Shown here piece after piece: positions 35,300-43,878 of a DNA stretch of 64,000 bases. This stretch comes from Mesorhizobium sp. M2A.F.Ca.ET.046.03.2.1 (GTDB lineage: Bacteria > Pseudomonadota > Alphaproteobacteria > Rhizobiales > Rhizobiaceae), in assembly GCF_003952425.1 (NCBI RefSeq), contig NZ_CP034449.1, positions 6,126,001 to 6,190,000 of the forward strand, in the 5' to 3' direction. The notes beneath the pieces were generated by a model that was not told the origin of the DNA, made no database searches, and saw nothing but the letters and a program-made list of their open reading frames with translations. The translations under genes were made by a program, and so were the position numbers. How positions within the stretch are numbered: position 1 is the stretch's first letter; each line of letters begins with the position of its first letter.

Positions 35300-35866
35300 A
35301 TGAGCAAAGCCGGATCCGGCATGTTCGCGACAGCGCTGGACGAGCTTGGCGCGGTGCTGGCGCGCACGGATGAAGCCAGGATCGACGCAGCCTGCGCCAT
35401 GCTGGCCGGCGCCCGCAGGATCGCCGTCTATGGTTGCGGCCGCGAGGCGCTGCAGGTGAAGGGTTTTGCCATGCGGCTCTATCATCTCGGCCTGCCGGTT
35501 TCGGTGGTCGGCGACATGACCACGCCGCCGCTCGGGCAGGAGGACCTCTTCCTGGCGAGTTCAGGGCCGGGCGAGACCACCACGGTGCTGACCTTGATGC
35601 GGGTTGCCCGCGATGCCGGCGCGAAGGTGCTGCTTCTGACGGCCGAACCGGCGGGCAGCGCGGCGAAACTCGCCGATTTCACGCTGGTCATTTCCGCCCA
35701 GACCATGGCCAGCGACCAGGGCGCGGCAAGAAGCTCGGTGCTGCCGATGGGCTCGCTGTTCGAAGGCGCGCTGTTCCTGTTGTTCGAGATCATGGTGCTG
35801 AAGCTCCAGGCGCTGACCAACGCGACGCCGGAAGCCATGCGCGCCAGGCACACCAATATGGAGTAG
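35300..35866 (+). CDS. SIS-domain sugar isomerase-like protein
   Basis: A 188-aa phosphosugar-binding SIS domain protein, resembling 6-phospho-3-hexuloisomerase: ARRIAVYGCGREALQVKGFAMRLYHLG, SSGPGETTTVL (phosphate loop) and a dimer C-terminal region. Ser of SSGPG would bind the phosphate. ATG 35300 is chosen with AGGTGAG upstream. It lies 3 bases before the creatininase-family gene, so they are one transcript. The specific ketose phosphate is unknown; whether it isomerises or only binds is not shown. Confidence 0.8.
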   Translation: MSKAGSGMFATALDELGAVLARTDEARIDAACAMLAGARRIAVYGCGREALQVKGFAMRLYHLGLPVSVVGDMTTPPLGQEDLFLASSGPGETTTVLTLMRVARDAGAKVLLLTAEPAGSAAKLADFTLVISAQTMASDQGAARSSVLPMGSLFEGALFLLFEIMVLKLQALTNATPEAMRARHTNME

Positions 35867-35869
35867 GAG

Positions 35870-36613
35870 ATGCGCTACGAGCTGATGCTGCCGCACCAGA
35901 TCCGCAAGGCGATCGAGGAGAATTGGCCGGTCGTGCTGCCGCTCGGCGTGCTCGAATATCACGGCGAGCACATGGCGGTCGGCATGGACACGCTGGCCGT
36001 CATCAAGACGGTGGAGCTGATCGAGAAGGAGAGGGACCTCGTCATCCTGCCGCCCTTCTATTACGGCGCGGCAAGCTATGCGGTGGCGGCGCCGGAAGGC
36101 AGCGGCTCGGTGCAGGTCGGCGGTCCGGTGCTTTCGCCTTTCGCGGAGGAATTGTTCTATGGGCTATTGCGCATCGGCTTCCGCAACATCCACGCCATCA
36201 TCCACCACCAGACCGAGAATTTCGTGGCCGGCATGCCGACCGACCTCGCCTTCAAGACTGCCGGCCGCCAGGCGATCTTCCGCTTCCTGGAAAAGGAGCG
36301 CGGCGAGGGCTGGTGGGGGTCGAACAGCATGGCCGATTACTATGCCGGCCATGCCCAAGGCGAGAACGTCTTCAACTGGGTGCAGGTGCATCCGCTGATG
36401 CCGGCCGCGATGAACGGCAAATACCCGTTCGACCATGCCGGCAAAGGCGAAACCTCGCTGATGCTGGCGCTATGCCCCGAGGCCGTGGACGAGAAGCATT
36501 TGGCCGACAACACCGGCTGGTACACGAAAGACGCGGCGGAGGCCTCGGCAGGCCTCGGCAAGATCGGCGTCGCCATGATCCTTGATCATTTGAGGTCCAT
36601 CCTGGTGCGATAG
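35870..36613 (+). CDS. Creatininase family protein
   Basis: A 247-aa metal-dependent hydrolase of the creatininase family. LGVLEYHGEHMAVGMDTL carries the Glu/His/Asp metal ligands, IHHQTENF contains a histidine pair, and GHAQGENVFNWVQVHP is a later conserved block. Family members hydrolyse creatinine or cyclic amides (including MptD-like and FAPy enzymes), so the actual reaction here is open. In a sugar locus, and coupled 3 bases after an SIS gene, a lactam or sugar-derived substrate is plausible but inferred. AGGAG precedes the ATG. Confidence 0.82.
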   Translation: MRYELMLPHQIRKAIEENWPVVLPLGVLEYHGEHMAVGMDTLAVIKTVELIEKERDLVILPPFYYGAASYAVAAPEGSGSVQVGGPVLSPFAEELFYGLLRIGFRNIHAIIHHQTENFVAGMPTDLAFKTAGRQAIFRFLEKERGEGWWGSNSMADYYAGHAQGENVFNWVQVHPLMPAAMNGKYPFDHAGKGETSLMLALCPEAVDEKHLADNTGWYTKDAAEASAGLGKIGVAMILDHLRSILVR

Positions 36614-36621
36614 GTGCGGTT

Positions 36622-36771
36622 CTTCCTTCTCCCCTTGTGGGAGAAGGTGGATGGGCGCGCAGCGCCGAGACGGATGAGGGGTGTTCCAGCGGAGTGAGAC
36701 GTCGGCGTTCCCTGGAACACCCCTCATCCGGCCGCTGCGCGGCCACCTTCCCCCACAAGGGGGGAAGGAAA
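36622..36771. repeat. Large palindromic repeat between convergent genes
   Basis: About 150 bases with inverted arms. The left arm (TTCCTTCTCCCCTTGTGG, GAGAAGGTGG, CGGATGAGGGGTGTTCC) mirrors the right arm (GGAACACCCCTCATCCG, GCCACCTTCCCCCACAAGG). The centre is about 25 bases. It fills the gap between the convergent creatininase gene and the permease gene and would form a long hairpin in both transcripts. It resembles the multi-copy rhizobial intergenic repeats; copy number was not checked. Confidence 0.8.
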
Positions 36772-36778
36772 GGTCCAG

Positions 36779-37696
36779 CTACTTCACCGAGCCGGCCGTC
36801 ATGCCCATGATAAGGTAGCGCTCGAGCGCGATGCCGATGATCGCCAGCGGCGCGATCGCCGCCGTTGCAAGTGCGGCCATCGACCACCAGTTGATGCCTT
36901 GCGAGCCGGTCTGGCTCGCCACCATGACGGGGATGGTCTTGGCGTCGGTCGAGGTCAAAAGCGCGGCGAAGAAATACTCGTTCCAGCACAGCACCATCGC
37001 CAGGATGAAGGCGGCGACCATGCCGGGCAGGGCGATCGGCATGACGATGCGGAAGAAGGCGCCCCAGATCGACAGCCCGTCAACCAAAGCCGCTTCCTCC
37101 AATTCGACGGGAATGGAGTTGAACTGGTCGCGCATGATCCAGATCACGATCGGCAGCACCATCAGCGTGTAGAGCAGCACGAGCCCGATGCGCGTGTCGA
37201 GGAGGGCGACTTCGCGATAGAGCACAAGGAAAGGGAGCGCCAGCACGACCGGCGGCAGGATCAGCTGCGACAGGAAGAAGAAGGAGATGTCCTCGTTCCT
37301 GAACCAGGCGAATTTGTAGCGGTAACGGACAAGGCCATAGGCGGCGAGGCTGCCGATGATGATGGCGAGAGCCGACGCGCCGACCGAGGTGATGACCGAG
37401 TTCATGAAGCGCTTGAAGAATTCGTCGCGCACGGTCGACGTCTGGAATATCGAATCCGGCGACAGGCCGAGCGAGCGCCAGCCCTTCCAGTCGGGCGTGA
37501 AGTCGACGAAGGGAATGAGATGGCCTTGCGTGACGTCGACCGCCGATTTGAACGAGGTGGTGATCGTCCAGTAGATCGGGAACAGGCACACGAATGCCCA
37601 GAAGACGAGCGCGCCATAGATGAAGACGCGGCTGGTGATGAAGGCCGCTGGCGAGCGGATTTCGGAAACGGTGTAGTCGGTGGTCTGGACGCTCAT
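36779..37696 (-). CDS. Sugar ABC transporter permease (MalG type)
   Basis: A 305-aa inner-membrane permease with about six helices. The MalG/CUT1-like cytoplasmic EAA motif reads ELEEAALVDGLSIWGAFFRIVMPIALPG. It pairs with the upstream MalF-type permease (8-base gap) and the SBP gene on the same strand. The matching ATPase is probably the divergent gene at 40866. ATG 37696 begins MSVQTTDY; the open frame extends to 37996 over the neighbouring gene and is rejected. The substrate is likely a sugar or polyol. Confidence 0.92.
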   Translation of the reverse strand: MSVQTTDYTVSEIRSPAAFITSRVFIYGALVFWAFVCLFPIYWTITTSFKSAVDVTQGHLIPFVDFTPDWKGWRSLGLSPDSIFQTSTVRDEFFKRFMNSVITSVGASALAIIIGSLAAYGLVRYRYKFAWFRNEDISFFFLSQLILPPVVLALPFLVLYREVALLDTRIGLVLLYTLMVLPIVIWIMRDQFNSIPVELEEAALVDGLSIWGAFFRIVMPIALPGMVAAFILAMVLCWNEYFFAALLTSTDAKTIPVMVASQTGSQGINWWSMAALATAAIAPLAIIGIALERYLIMGMTAGSVK

Positions 37697-37704
37697 GATG
37701 CCGC

Positions 37705-38820
37705 TCAGTTGACGTTGCGCACGAAGCGACTGGCGACTTTCAGCAGCCAGGTCACGAACACGACGATGATGATCAGATAGGCCATGGCGAGCATTGTGCC
37801 GTAGCCGACATTCGACCGGTCGCGATATTCGCGGTAGATGAAGCTCGATACGGAATCGGTAGCGCCGCCGGGGCCGCCCGAGGTCAGCGTGATGATGATG
37901 TCGGCGAGCTTCAGCTTGAAGATGATGCGCAGGATGACGGCCGTCACCGACACTGGCAGCATGAGCGGAAAGGTAACCTGCCAGAAGGTCTGCCACGCGG
38001 TCGCGCCGTCGACGCGGGCGGCTTCAAGCACCTCGCGCGACATCGCCTGCAGGCCGGCAAGCAGCATGATCATCATGAACGGGATGAAGGTCCAGGCGTC
38101 GAGCATCATGATCGAGATGCGGGCTGTGATCGGATCGGAGAAGAAGGCGGGATTGTCCCAGCCGAGATGGCGCGCCAGCGTCGCCGCCGGGCCGAAGCGG
38201 TATTCCATCAGCGATTTGCCGACCATCCAGGACACCGCGACCGGTGACAGCATCAGCGGCAAAAGGAAGACGACACGGAAGAATTTGCGGGCGCGGATCT
38301 GCGCGTTGAGCAGCAGCGCCAGGCCGAAGGCGACGACATATTCGACCAGCACCGCAAGCACATAGAGCACCATGTTGAGCAGCGCGTTGCGGTAATAGGG
38401 GTCGGCCAGCATCTGCCAGAAATTGTCGAGGCCGTTGAACCTGCGTCCCGTAAACGAACTGAGGTTCCAGTCGGTCAGCGCGATGTAGAAGCCGAACAGG
38501 GTCGGGAAGATCACCATGGCGATGGTGAAAAGCAGCGCCGGCAAAAGGAACAGCGCGCGCTGCCCGTCCTCGCCGCGCGTCAGCACCTGCCAGGCACCGA
38601 GTGCTGCACCCCACAGGATGTAGGCATAGATCACTGGCCGCCAAGTGTCGAAGCCGACCGTGGACATCTCGGTCTTGTAGAGGATCTGCACGACGATGAT
38701 CGTCAGCAAGCCGAGCGTGGCTGCGGCCAGCAGGCCCCAGCCGAGGCGCTTGCGGCCTGCCGGGATCAGGTCGGCCGGATTCGCCGGCCACGCATTCGCG
38801 GTCGAAGTCTGCTCAGCCAC
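37705..38820 (-). CDS. Sugar ABC transporter permease (MalF type)
   Basis: A 371-aa permease with about eight hydrophobic segments; the first two lie before the core. It has the EAA-like motif VLEAARVDGATAWQTFWQVTFPLMLP near residue 255. It begins with GTG at 38820, preceded by GAGGCGAG. It is the first permease of the SBP-F-G operon. The 79-base gap to the SBP gene holds a 13-bp stem-loop. Confidence 0.92.
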   Translation of the reverse strand: MAEQTSTANAWPANPADLIPAGRKRLGWGLLAAATLGLLTIIVVQILYKTEMSTVGFDTWRPVIYAYILWGAALGAWQVLTRGEDGQRALFLLPALLFTIAMVIFPTLFGFYIALTDWNLSSFTGRRFNGLDNFWQMLADPYYRNALLNMVLYVLAVLVEYVVAFGLALLLNAQIRARKFFRVVFLLPLMLSPVAVSWMVGKSLMEYRFGPAATLARHLGWDNPAFFSDPITARISIMMLDAWTFIPFMMIMLLAGLQAMSREVLEAARVDGATAWQTFWQVTFPLMLPVSVTAVILRIIFKLKLADIIITLTSGGPGGATDSVSSFIYREYRDRSNVGYGTMLAMAYLIIIVVFVTWLLKVASRFVRNVN

Positions 38821-38851
38821 GCTTCTCGCCTCTTCGAGTCAGCCTAAATAT

Positions 38852-38882
38852 GCGGCCCGGCGACGAGGTGTCGCCGGGCCGC
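38852..38882 (-). promoter_or_regulatory. Intercistronic stem-loop between SBP and permease genes
   Basis: GCGGCCCGGCGAC and GTCGCCGGGCCGC form a perfect 13-bp stem with the loop GAGGT, 18 bases after the SBP stop (minus strand) and 32 bases before the permease start. It has no T-run. Such hairpins after binding-protein genes usually protect the upstream mRNA and partially terminate, giving excess binding protein. Confidence 0.75.
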
Positions 38883-38899
38883 GAGTTGGTCGAGACAGC

Positions 38900-40576
38900 C
38901 TACATGCCGAGCGAGGCTTTGTAGAGCTTGACCTGGTTTTCGCGTCCGATCTGGTCGGTCAGCTTTTCCCAGGCAGCGGCGATGGCGTCGGCGCCTTCCT
39001 GTGCCTTCATCTTGCCGGCGAAGGTGTTGGCAAGGATGTCCTCGGCGGCGCTGTAATACTGAAAGATGCCGGGGATGCGCGGCTCGATCGCCGCGTTCGG
39101 ATGGTTGTAGCTGTCGGCTTCGGACTTCAGGTACGAGCTGATGAACGCCTCGTCATAGCCGGCCGCCACCCATTCCGGAATGTTGAAATGGCTGTTCCGA
39201 TAGGGCTGGAAGCCGGAAGGATAGGCCGCGCACCACAGCGACAGATCCTTGCCGCCGAGATGCGCGGCGGCCGACCATGCGGCCTTCTTCTTCTTCTCGT
39301 CGGAATCGACGCGGGCCATGACATAGACGCCCCAGCCGAGATAAGCGCAGTTCGGCGCATAGTTCGGGCCGCTGGCGAGCTTGTCCCACTTGCCGGTCTT
39401 GGAGTTATAGACGTCGTCGGAGCCCGGCAGGATTGAGAAGCCGGTGACGTCGCCGATGACCGAGGAGTCATTGGTCTTCACGTTCGAGCCAACGTCGCCC
39501 CACCAGGGGATCATCGAGCCGGTGCCGGCCAGGAACTGCTGGAAGGCGGTCGTGTTCGGATCGGCGTTGATCTGATCGGCCGGTTCGGACGGCAACGCAT
39601 CGATGACGTCCTGGATGGCGCGCACCCAGGCCGGATTGTTGACGCGCGGCTTCATCGTGTCGGCGTCGAACAGCCAGGCCTTGTCATCGGGATGCTTGGC
39701 ATAGGCGGTGGCGCGGCTGCCGAGGAAATAGAAGCCGAAACCGCCCCAGGGCTTGGGCGCGTCGAGATAGCCATAGATGTCCTGGCCCTTGAATTTCTTG
39801 CCCTTCAGGAACTTGGTGACGGCCTGCACCTGCTGCCAGGTCTTCGGCACGCCCCACTCCGCAAGGCCTGCCTTGTCGCCGCTGTCCGCCTTCCAGGCTG
39901 CAGCCAGCTCGGAGTCGGAGAACACGTCGGTGCGGTAGTTGAAATTGTGCGCGTCGCCGTCGATGGTCACGCGATACTGCTTGCCGTTCCAGGTGCCGAC
40001 CGGCGGCTTGAGATAGTTGACCAGGTCGTCGAAGTCGATCTGCTTCTTGACCCAGTCGGGCATTTCCGAGGTCAAGCCCTTGCCGCAGACATCGCCTTCA
40101 AAGGGCGCGCCCATCTCGATGACGTCGAAGTCAACGGTGCCGGTGGCGATCGACTGCTGCAGGCGGGCGTTGTAGTCGGCCTGGGCAAGGTCGATCCAGC
40201 TGATCTTGGCGCCCGTATAGGCCTCCCAAGGCTTCAGGAAGCCGCGGAACAGCACGTTGTGCAGGTTCTGGTTGTTGAGGCCCATGAAGGTGAGCTCGAC
40301 ACCGGCGAACTCGCCTTCCTTGACGTTGGCCTTGGTCGCTTCGAGGCAGAGCTCGCCGACCTTCTGGAAGTCGGCGTCGGTCGGCTGGCCTTTGCCGACG
40401 CCTGGAATCTGCAGGATCTTCGCCCGCAGGCTGTCATCGGCCGCGGCAGGCCGCGTCAGCGCGCCGAGCCCGGCGCCGGAGGCGGCGGCGATTGCGGCCA
40501 TCGAGGCCGCGCCCTTCAGCACATCGCGGCGGCTGGCGCCGGCGCGCATCAGTTTTTCGTACAGGTCGACTCTCAT
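38900..40576 (-). CDS. ABC transporter sugar-binding protein (SBP)
   Basis: A 558-aa extracellular solute-binding protein, larger than most CUT1 binding proteins. The N-terminus has a twin-arginine-like signal (SRRDVLKGAASMAAIAAASG, then ALTRPAAA cleavage), so export may be Tat-dependent. The fold is of the sugar SBP type (family 1): VELTFMGLNNQNLHNVLFRG, FDVIEMGAPFEG, and a Trp-rich ligand region (PKPWGGFGFYFLGS, GSMIPWWGDVGS). ATG 40576 has GGGAGGAAC before it. It delivers substrate to the two permeases encoded downstream. Confidence 0.9.
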   Translation of the reverse strand: MRVDLYEKLMRAGASRRDVLKGAASMAAIAAASGAGLGALTRPAAADDSLRAKILQIPGVGKGQPTDADFQKVGELCLEATKANVKEGEFAGVELTFMGLNNQNLHNVLFRGFLKPWEAYTGAKISWIDLAQADYNARLQQSIATGTVDFDVIEMGAPFEGDVCGKGLTSEMPDWVKKQIDFDDLVNYLKPPVGTWNGKQYRVTIDGDAHNFNYRTDVFSDSELAAAWKADSGDKAGLAEWGVPKTWQQVQAVTKFLKGKKFKGQDIYGYLDAPKPWGGFGFYFLGSRATAYAKHPDDKAWLFDADTMKPRVNNPAWVRAIQDVIDALPSEPADQINADPNTTAFQQFLAGTGSMIPWWGDVGSNVKTNDSSVIGDVTGFSILPGSDDVYNSKTGKWDKLASGPNYAPNCAYLGWGVYVMARVDSDEKKKKAAWSAAAHLGGKDLSLWCAAYPSGFQPYRNSHFNIPEWVAAGYDEAFISSYLKSEADSYNHPNAAIEPRIPGIFQYYSAAEDILANTFAGKMKAQEGADAIAAAWEKLTDQIGRENQVKLYKASLGM

Positions 40577-40751
40577 CTACAGGTTCCTCCCAGAACAACA
40601 GCGATTGAATTGAAGTGCCAATCTCTCGGACGTGGAAACGTCTCTCGGTTCTCCTCGATCATACGGGGACGTGGGACCCCACCCTGCGTCGCCGAAGCTC
40701 CGATCTCAGGGTAACAGGCCTGCGTCGGATTGGCACTCGCCACTATTTCGC

Positions 40752-40763
40752 GTAATCGATTAC
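40752..40763. promoter_or_regulatory. LacI-family-type operator
   Basis: GTAATCGATTAC is a perfect 12-bp palindrome with the central CG of LacI/GalR-type operators. It lies between the divergent SBP gene (start 40576) and ATPase gene (start 40866). A -35-like TTGTCA begins at 40765 and a TATAAG lies at 40790-40795, so binding here would occlude the ATPase promoter. No LacI-type regulator is encoded in the window. Confidence 0.5.
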
Positions 40764-40865
40764 CTTGTCAACAAGATTGGCTTTTTATCTATAAGGTACC
40801 GACTTGCCGTTGCCCTTGGCAATGGCTAGCTTCACCGCAAAACATCAAAAGATAAAGGGGAGACG

Positions 40866-41924
<1,059 letters not shown>

Positions 41925-41930
41925 ATCTTT

Positions 41931-41970
41931 ACGCAATTCCGGACGGAAAACCGCCTTTCCTGGAATTGCT
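41931..41970. repeat. Palindromic repeat family A, copy 5
   Basis: ACGCAATTCCGGACGG and CTTTCCTGGAATTGCT form the same inverted module as copies at 8966 and 9421. It begins 6 bases after the ATPase stop and precedes the FucU/RbsD gene. It may act as an intercistronic hairpin. Confidence 0.65.
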
Positions 41971-42002
41971 CCAGACCGCACACAGACTTCCGGGAGGAAA
42001 CC

Positions 42003-42455
42003 ATGCTCAAAGGGATCAATCCGCTGCTCAATGCCGACGTGCTCCAGGCGCTGCGGGCGATGGGTCATGGCGACGACCTGATCATCGCCGACACCAATTT
42101 CCCATCCGATTCGGTGGCGCGGCAAACCGTGCTCGGCAAGCTCTTGCGCATCGATGCGACGGCGGCCGACGCGGTGAAGGCGGTGCTGTCGGTCTATCCG
42201 CTGGATACGTTCGTCAACGATGCCGCGGCGCGCATGGAGATCGTCGGCAAGCCGAACGAAATCCCGCCGGTGCAGAAGGAGGTCCAGAAGGAGATCGACG
42301 CGGCCGAGGGCAAACCCTGGCCGATGATCTCGATCGAGCGCTACGCTTTCTACGAGCGCTCCAAGAAGGCCTATTGCGTGATCCAGACCGGCGAGCGCCG
42401 TTTCTATGGCTGCTTTGCCTTCCGCAAAGGCGTCGTGCCGCCGGATGCGGAGTAA
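42003..42455 (+). CDS. RbsD/FucU family sugar mutarotase
   Basis: A 150-aa protein of the RbsD/FucU fold that converts pyranose anomers, probably of L-fucose (FucU) or ribose (RbsD). Visible family features are MLKGINPLLNADVLQALRAMGHGDDLIIADTNFP, GKLLRIDATAADAV and a C-terminal TGERRFYGCF. The opening and size fit the FucU group more than RbsD. It follows the ATPase gene with a repeat between, is 4 bases from the ribokinase gene, and so belongs to the locus that takes up and processes the imported sugar. Confidence 0.88.
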   Translation: MLKGINPLLNADVLQALRAMGHGDDLIIADTNFPSDSVARQTVLGKLLRIDATAADAVKAVLSVYPLDTFVNDAAARMEIVGKPNEIPPVQKEVQKEIDAAEGKPWPMISIERYAFYERSKKAYCVIQTGERRFYGCFAFRKGVVPPDAE

Positions 42456-42459
42456 GGAC

Positions 42460-43389
42460 ATGGCCGCCGCCAAGCCTGTCGTCATCCTGGGTGTGTTCGT
42501 CGCCGACACCGCCTATCGCGCCGATCGCCAGCCGCGCATGGGCGAGACGATCCTCGGCAATTCCTTCAAGCTCGGGCCGGGCGGCAAGGGCTCGAACCAG
42601 GCGGTGGCGTCCGGCAAGCTTGGCGCCGACATCACTTTCCTGACCAGGCTTGGCGTCGATGCCTTTGCCGACATGGCCAAGCAGACCTGGAGGGATGCTG
42701 GCGTCAAGAGCGCCGTGATCGACACGCCGGACAGCTATACGGGTGCTGCCTATATCTTCGTCGAGGAAGGCACGGGCAACAATGCCATCATCGTCAGCCC
42801 GGGCGCGGCGATGCTGATTTCCCCCGCAGACATCGAGACGCATGCCGGCCTGATCCGCTCCGCCGGCGTCTTCGTCACGCAGCTCGAGCAGCCGATCGAC
42901 GCGGCCTTGAAGGCACTTGAGATCGCGCGCGGGGCAGGGGTGACGACCATTCTCAATCCCGCGCCGGCCGCGAGCCTGCCGGACCGTATCTACATGCTCT
43001 GCGACTATGTCACGCCCAACGAGACCGAGGCCGAAGGGCTGACCGGCATCAAGGTGTCGTCGGTCGACGACGCCCGCCGCGCCGCCGACGCTCTGCTGGC
43101 CAAGGGTGTCGGGGCCGTCATCGTGACGCTGGGAGAAAAGGGCGCGCTTCTGCACAGCAAGGACCGATCCGAGCATGTCGGCGCCGTAAATGCCGGCCCG
43201 GTGGTCGAGACCACCGGGGCGGGCGATGCCTTCAACGGCGGTCTTGCCGCCGCTTTGGCAAAAGGCGTCGAGCCGCTGGAGGCCGTGCGCTTTGCCTGCG
43301 GGGTCGCCGGCATTTCGGTGACCCGCCCCGGCACCGCGCCGTCTATGCCGACATTGCAAGAGGTCGAGGCGCTGCTCGCGAAGGCATGA
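42460..43389 (+). CDS. Ribokinase (PfkB family)
   Basis: A 309-aa PfkB-family sugar kinase. It has the GGKGSNQAVASGKLG substrate motif, and the signature DAFNGGLAAALAKG with catalytic Asp in TTGAGDAF and anion hole residues. The opening VILGVFVADTAYRADRQPRMGETILGNSF is somewhat non-standard (GVFVADTAY), so the substrate could be another furanose or sugar. GTAAGGAC precedes ATG 42460. It starts 4 bases after the mutarotase gene. Confidence 0.88.
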   Translation: MAAAKPVVILGVFVADTAYRADRQPRMGETILGNSFKLGPGGKGSNQAVASGKLGADITFLTRLGVDAFADMAKQTWRDAGVKSAVIDTPDSYTGAAYIFVEEGTGNNAIIVSPGAAMLISPADIETHAGLIRSAGVFVTQLEQPIDAALKALEIARGAGVTTILNPAPAASLPDRIYMLCDYVTPNETEAEGLTGIKVSSVDDARRAADALLAKGVGAVIVTLGEKGALLHSKDRSEHVGAVNAGPVVETTGAGDAFNGGLAAALAKGVEPLEAVRFACGVAGISVTRPGTAPSMPTLQEVEALLAKA

Positions 43390-43428
43390 ACTCGTAGTTC
43401 GGCCGGTTTATTAGCGGCCCCTTGACCG

Positions 43429-43453
43429 GGAACGCTCCTGAAGCGAGCGCGTT
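43429..43453 (+). promoter_or_regulatory. EcfG-type promoter of the 32-aa peptide gene
   Basis: GGAAC (43429-43433), 16 bases, then CGTT (43450-43453): an exact match to the EcfG/RpoE2 consensus. Transcription would start near 43460, giving a leader of about 27 bases before ATG 43487. It is well placed to make the peptide gene a general-stress target. Confidence 0.65.
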
Positions 43454-43486
43454 CATCCTCCTGGTTTGCAACGCCGGAACGGCAGG

Positions 43487-43585
43487 ATGAAGAAATCTTA
43501 CGAAAAACCCACGCTCGTGAAGCGGCAGAAGCTCACCGAACGGACGGCCCAGATTGTCGCTTCCGGCGTCGTCCTGGGCGAATGA
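43487..43585 (+). CDS. 32-aa peptide with lasso-type leader signature
   Basis: A 32-codon ORF, too short for routine gene finders. The first 20 residues (MKKSYEKPTLVKRQKLTERT) fit the lasso-peptide leader pattern YxxPxLxxxGxxxxxT with Y5, P8, L10 and T20; only the Gly is replaced by Gln14. The remainder (AQIVASGVVLGE) starts with Ala-Gln rather than Gly and has no Asp/Glu at position 7-9, so a normal lasso ring is unlikely. A putative RiPP precursor is the likeliest class. A GGAA-rich stretch lies upstream, and a perfect EcfG promoter at 43429-43453 supports expression. No maturation enzyme lies in the window. Confidence 0.6.
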   Translation: MKKSYEKPTLVKRQKLTERTAQIVASGVVLGE

Positions 43586-43610
43586 TTTCCTTGATCGGGC
43601 TTGGATAGCG

Positions 43611-43814
43611 CTACAGAATCCTGCTGGTCAGTTCCAGCATCGTCGTTGCGCCTTGCTCGCTGCCGGGCATATGCACGACGCGAAGGACGCGGAGGTCCCT
43701 GTTCGTTCCCTCGACCGGTATCGACACGCTTTCGCCGACCCGCGGCAATTCCTGGAAAGCGAGCTCGTCGACATCCCTCTCCTCGTCGATGGAAATCCGA
43801 CATCTCACAGCCAT
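43611..43814 (-). CDS. 67-aa hypothetical protein, general-stress promoter
   Basis: A 67-residue mixed-charge protein (MAVRCRISIDEERDVDEL, later LPRVGESVSIPVEG and VLRVVHMPGSEQG) with a beta-strand pattern and no membrane segment or named domain. It resembles short strand-rich proteins seen in rhizobia but is not identified. GGGAGAAG lies at good distance from ATG 43814. A perfect EcfG promoter (43868-43844, minus strand) begins 30 bases before the ATG. It converges on the 32-aa peptide gene with 25 bases between the stops. Confidence 0.7.
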   Translation of the reverse strand: MAVRCRISIDEERDVDELAFQELPRVGESVSIPVEGTNRDLRVLRVVHMPGSEQGATTMLELTSRIL

Positions 43815-43843
43815 CTGACTTCTCCCGTTTTACCCGAGGGCTG

Positions 43844-43868
43844 AACGGGACAAGGTTGAAATGGTTCC
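43844..43868 (-). promoter_or_regulatory. EcfG-type promoter of the 67-aa gene
   Basis: On the minus strand GGAAC (43868-43864) and CGTT (43847-43844) are separated by 16 bases, an exact match to the EcfG consensus. ATG 43814 lies 30 bases downstream. It lies just after the AraC gene stop (43879), so the 67-aa gene need not rely on AraC read-through. Confidence 0.65.
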
Positions 43869-43878
43869 GAGAAGGCCC

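Noticed and set aside
34090..35400. Start of the aldo/keto reductase at 35400
   Set aside because: It would overlap the divergent SIS gene and add a non-family N-terminus; ATG 35112 begins the family-typical sequence.
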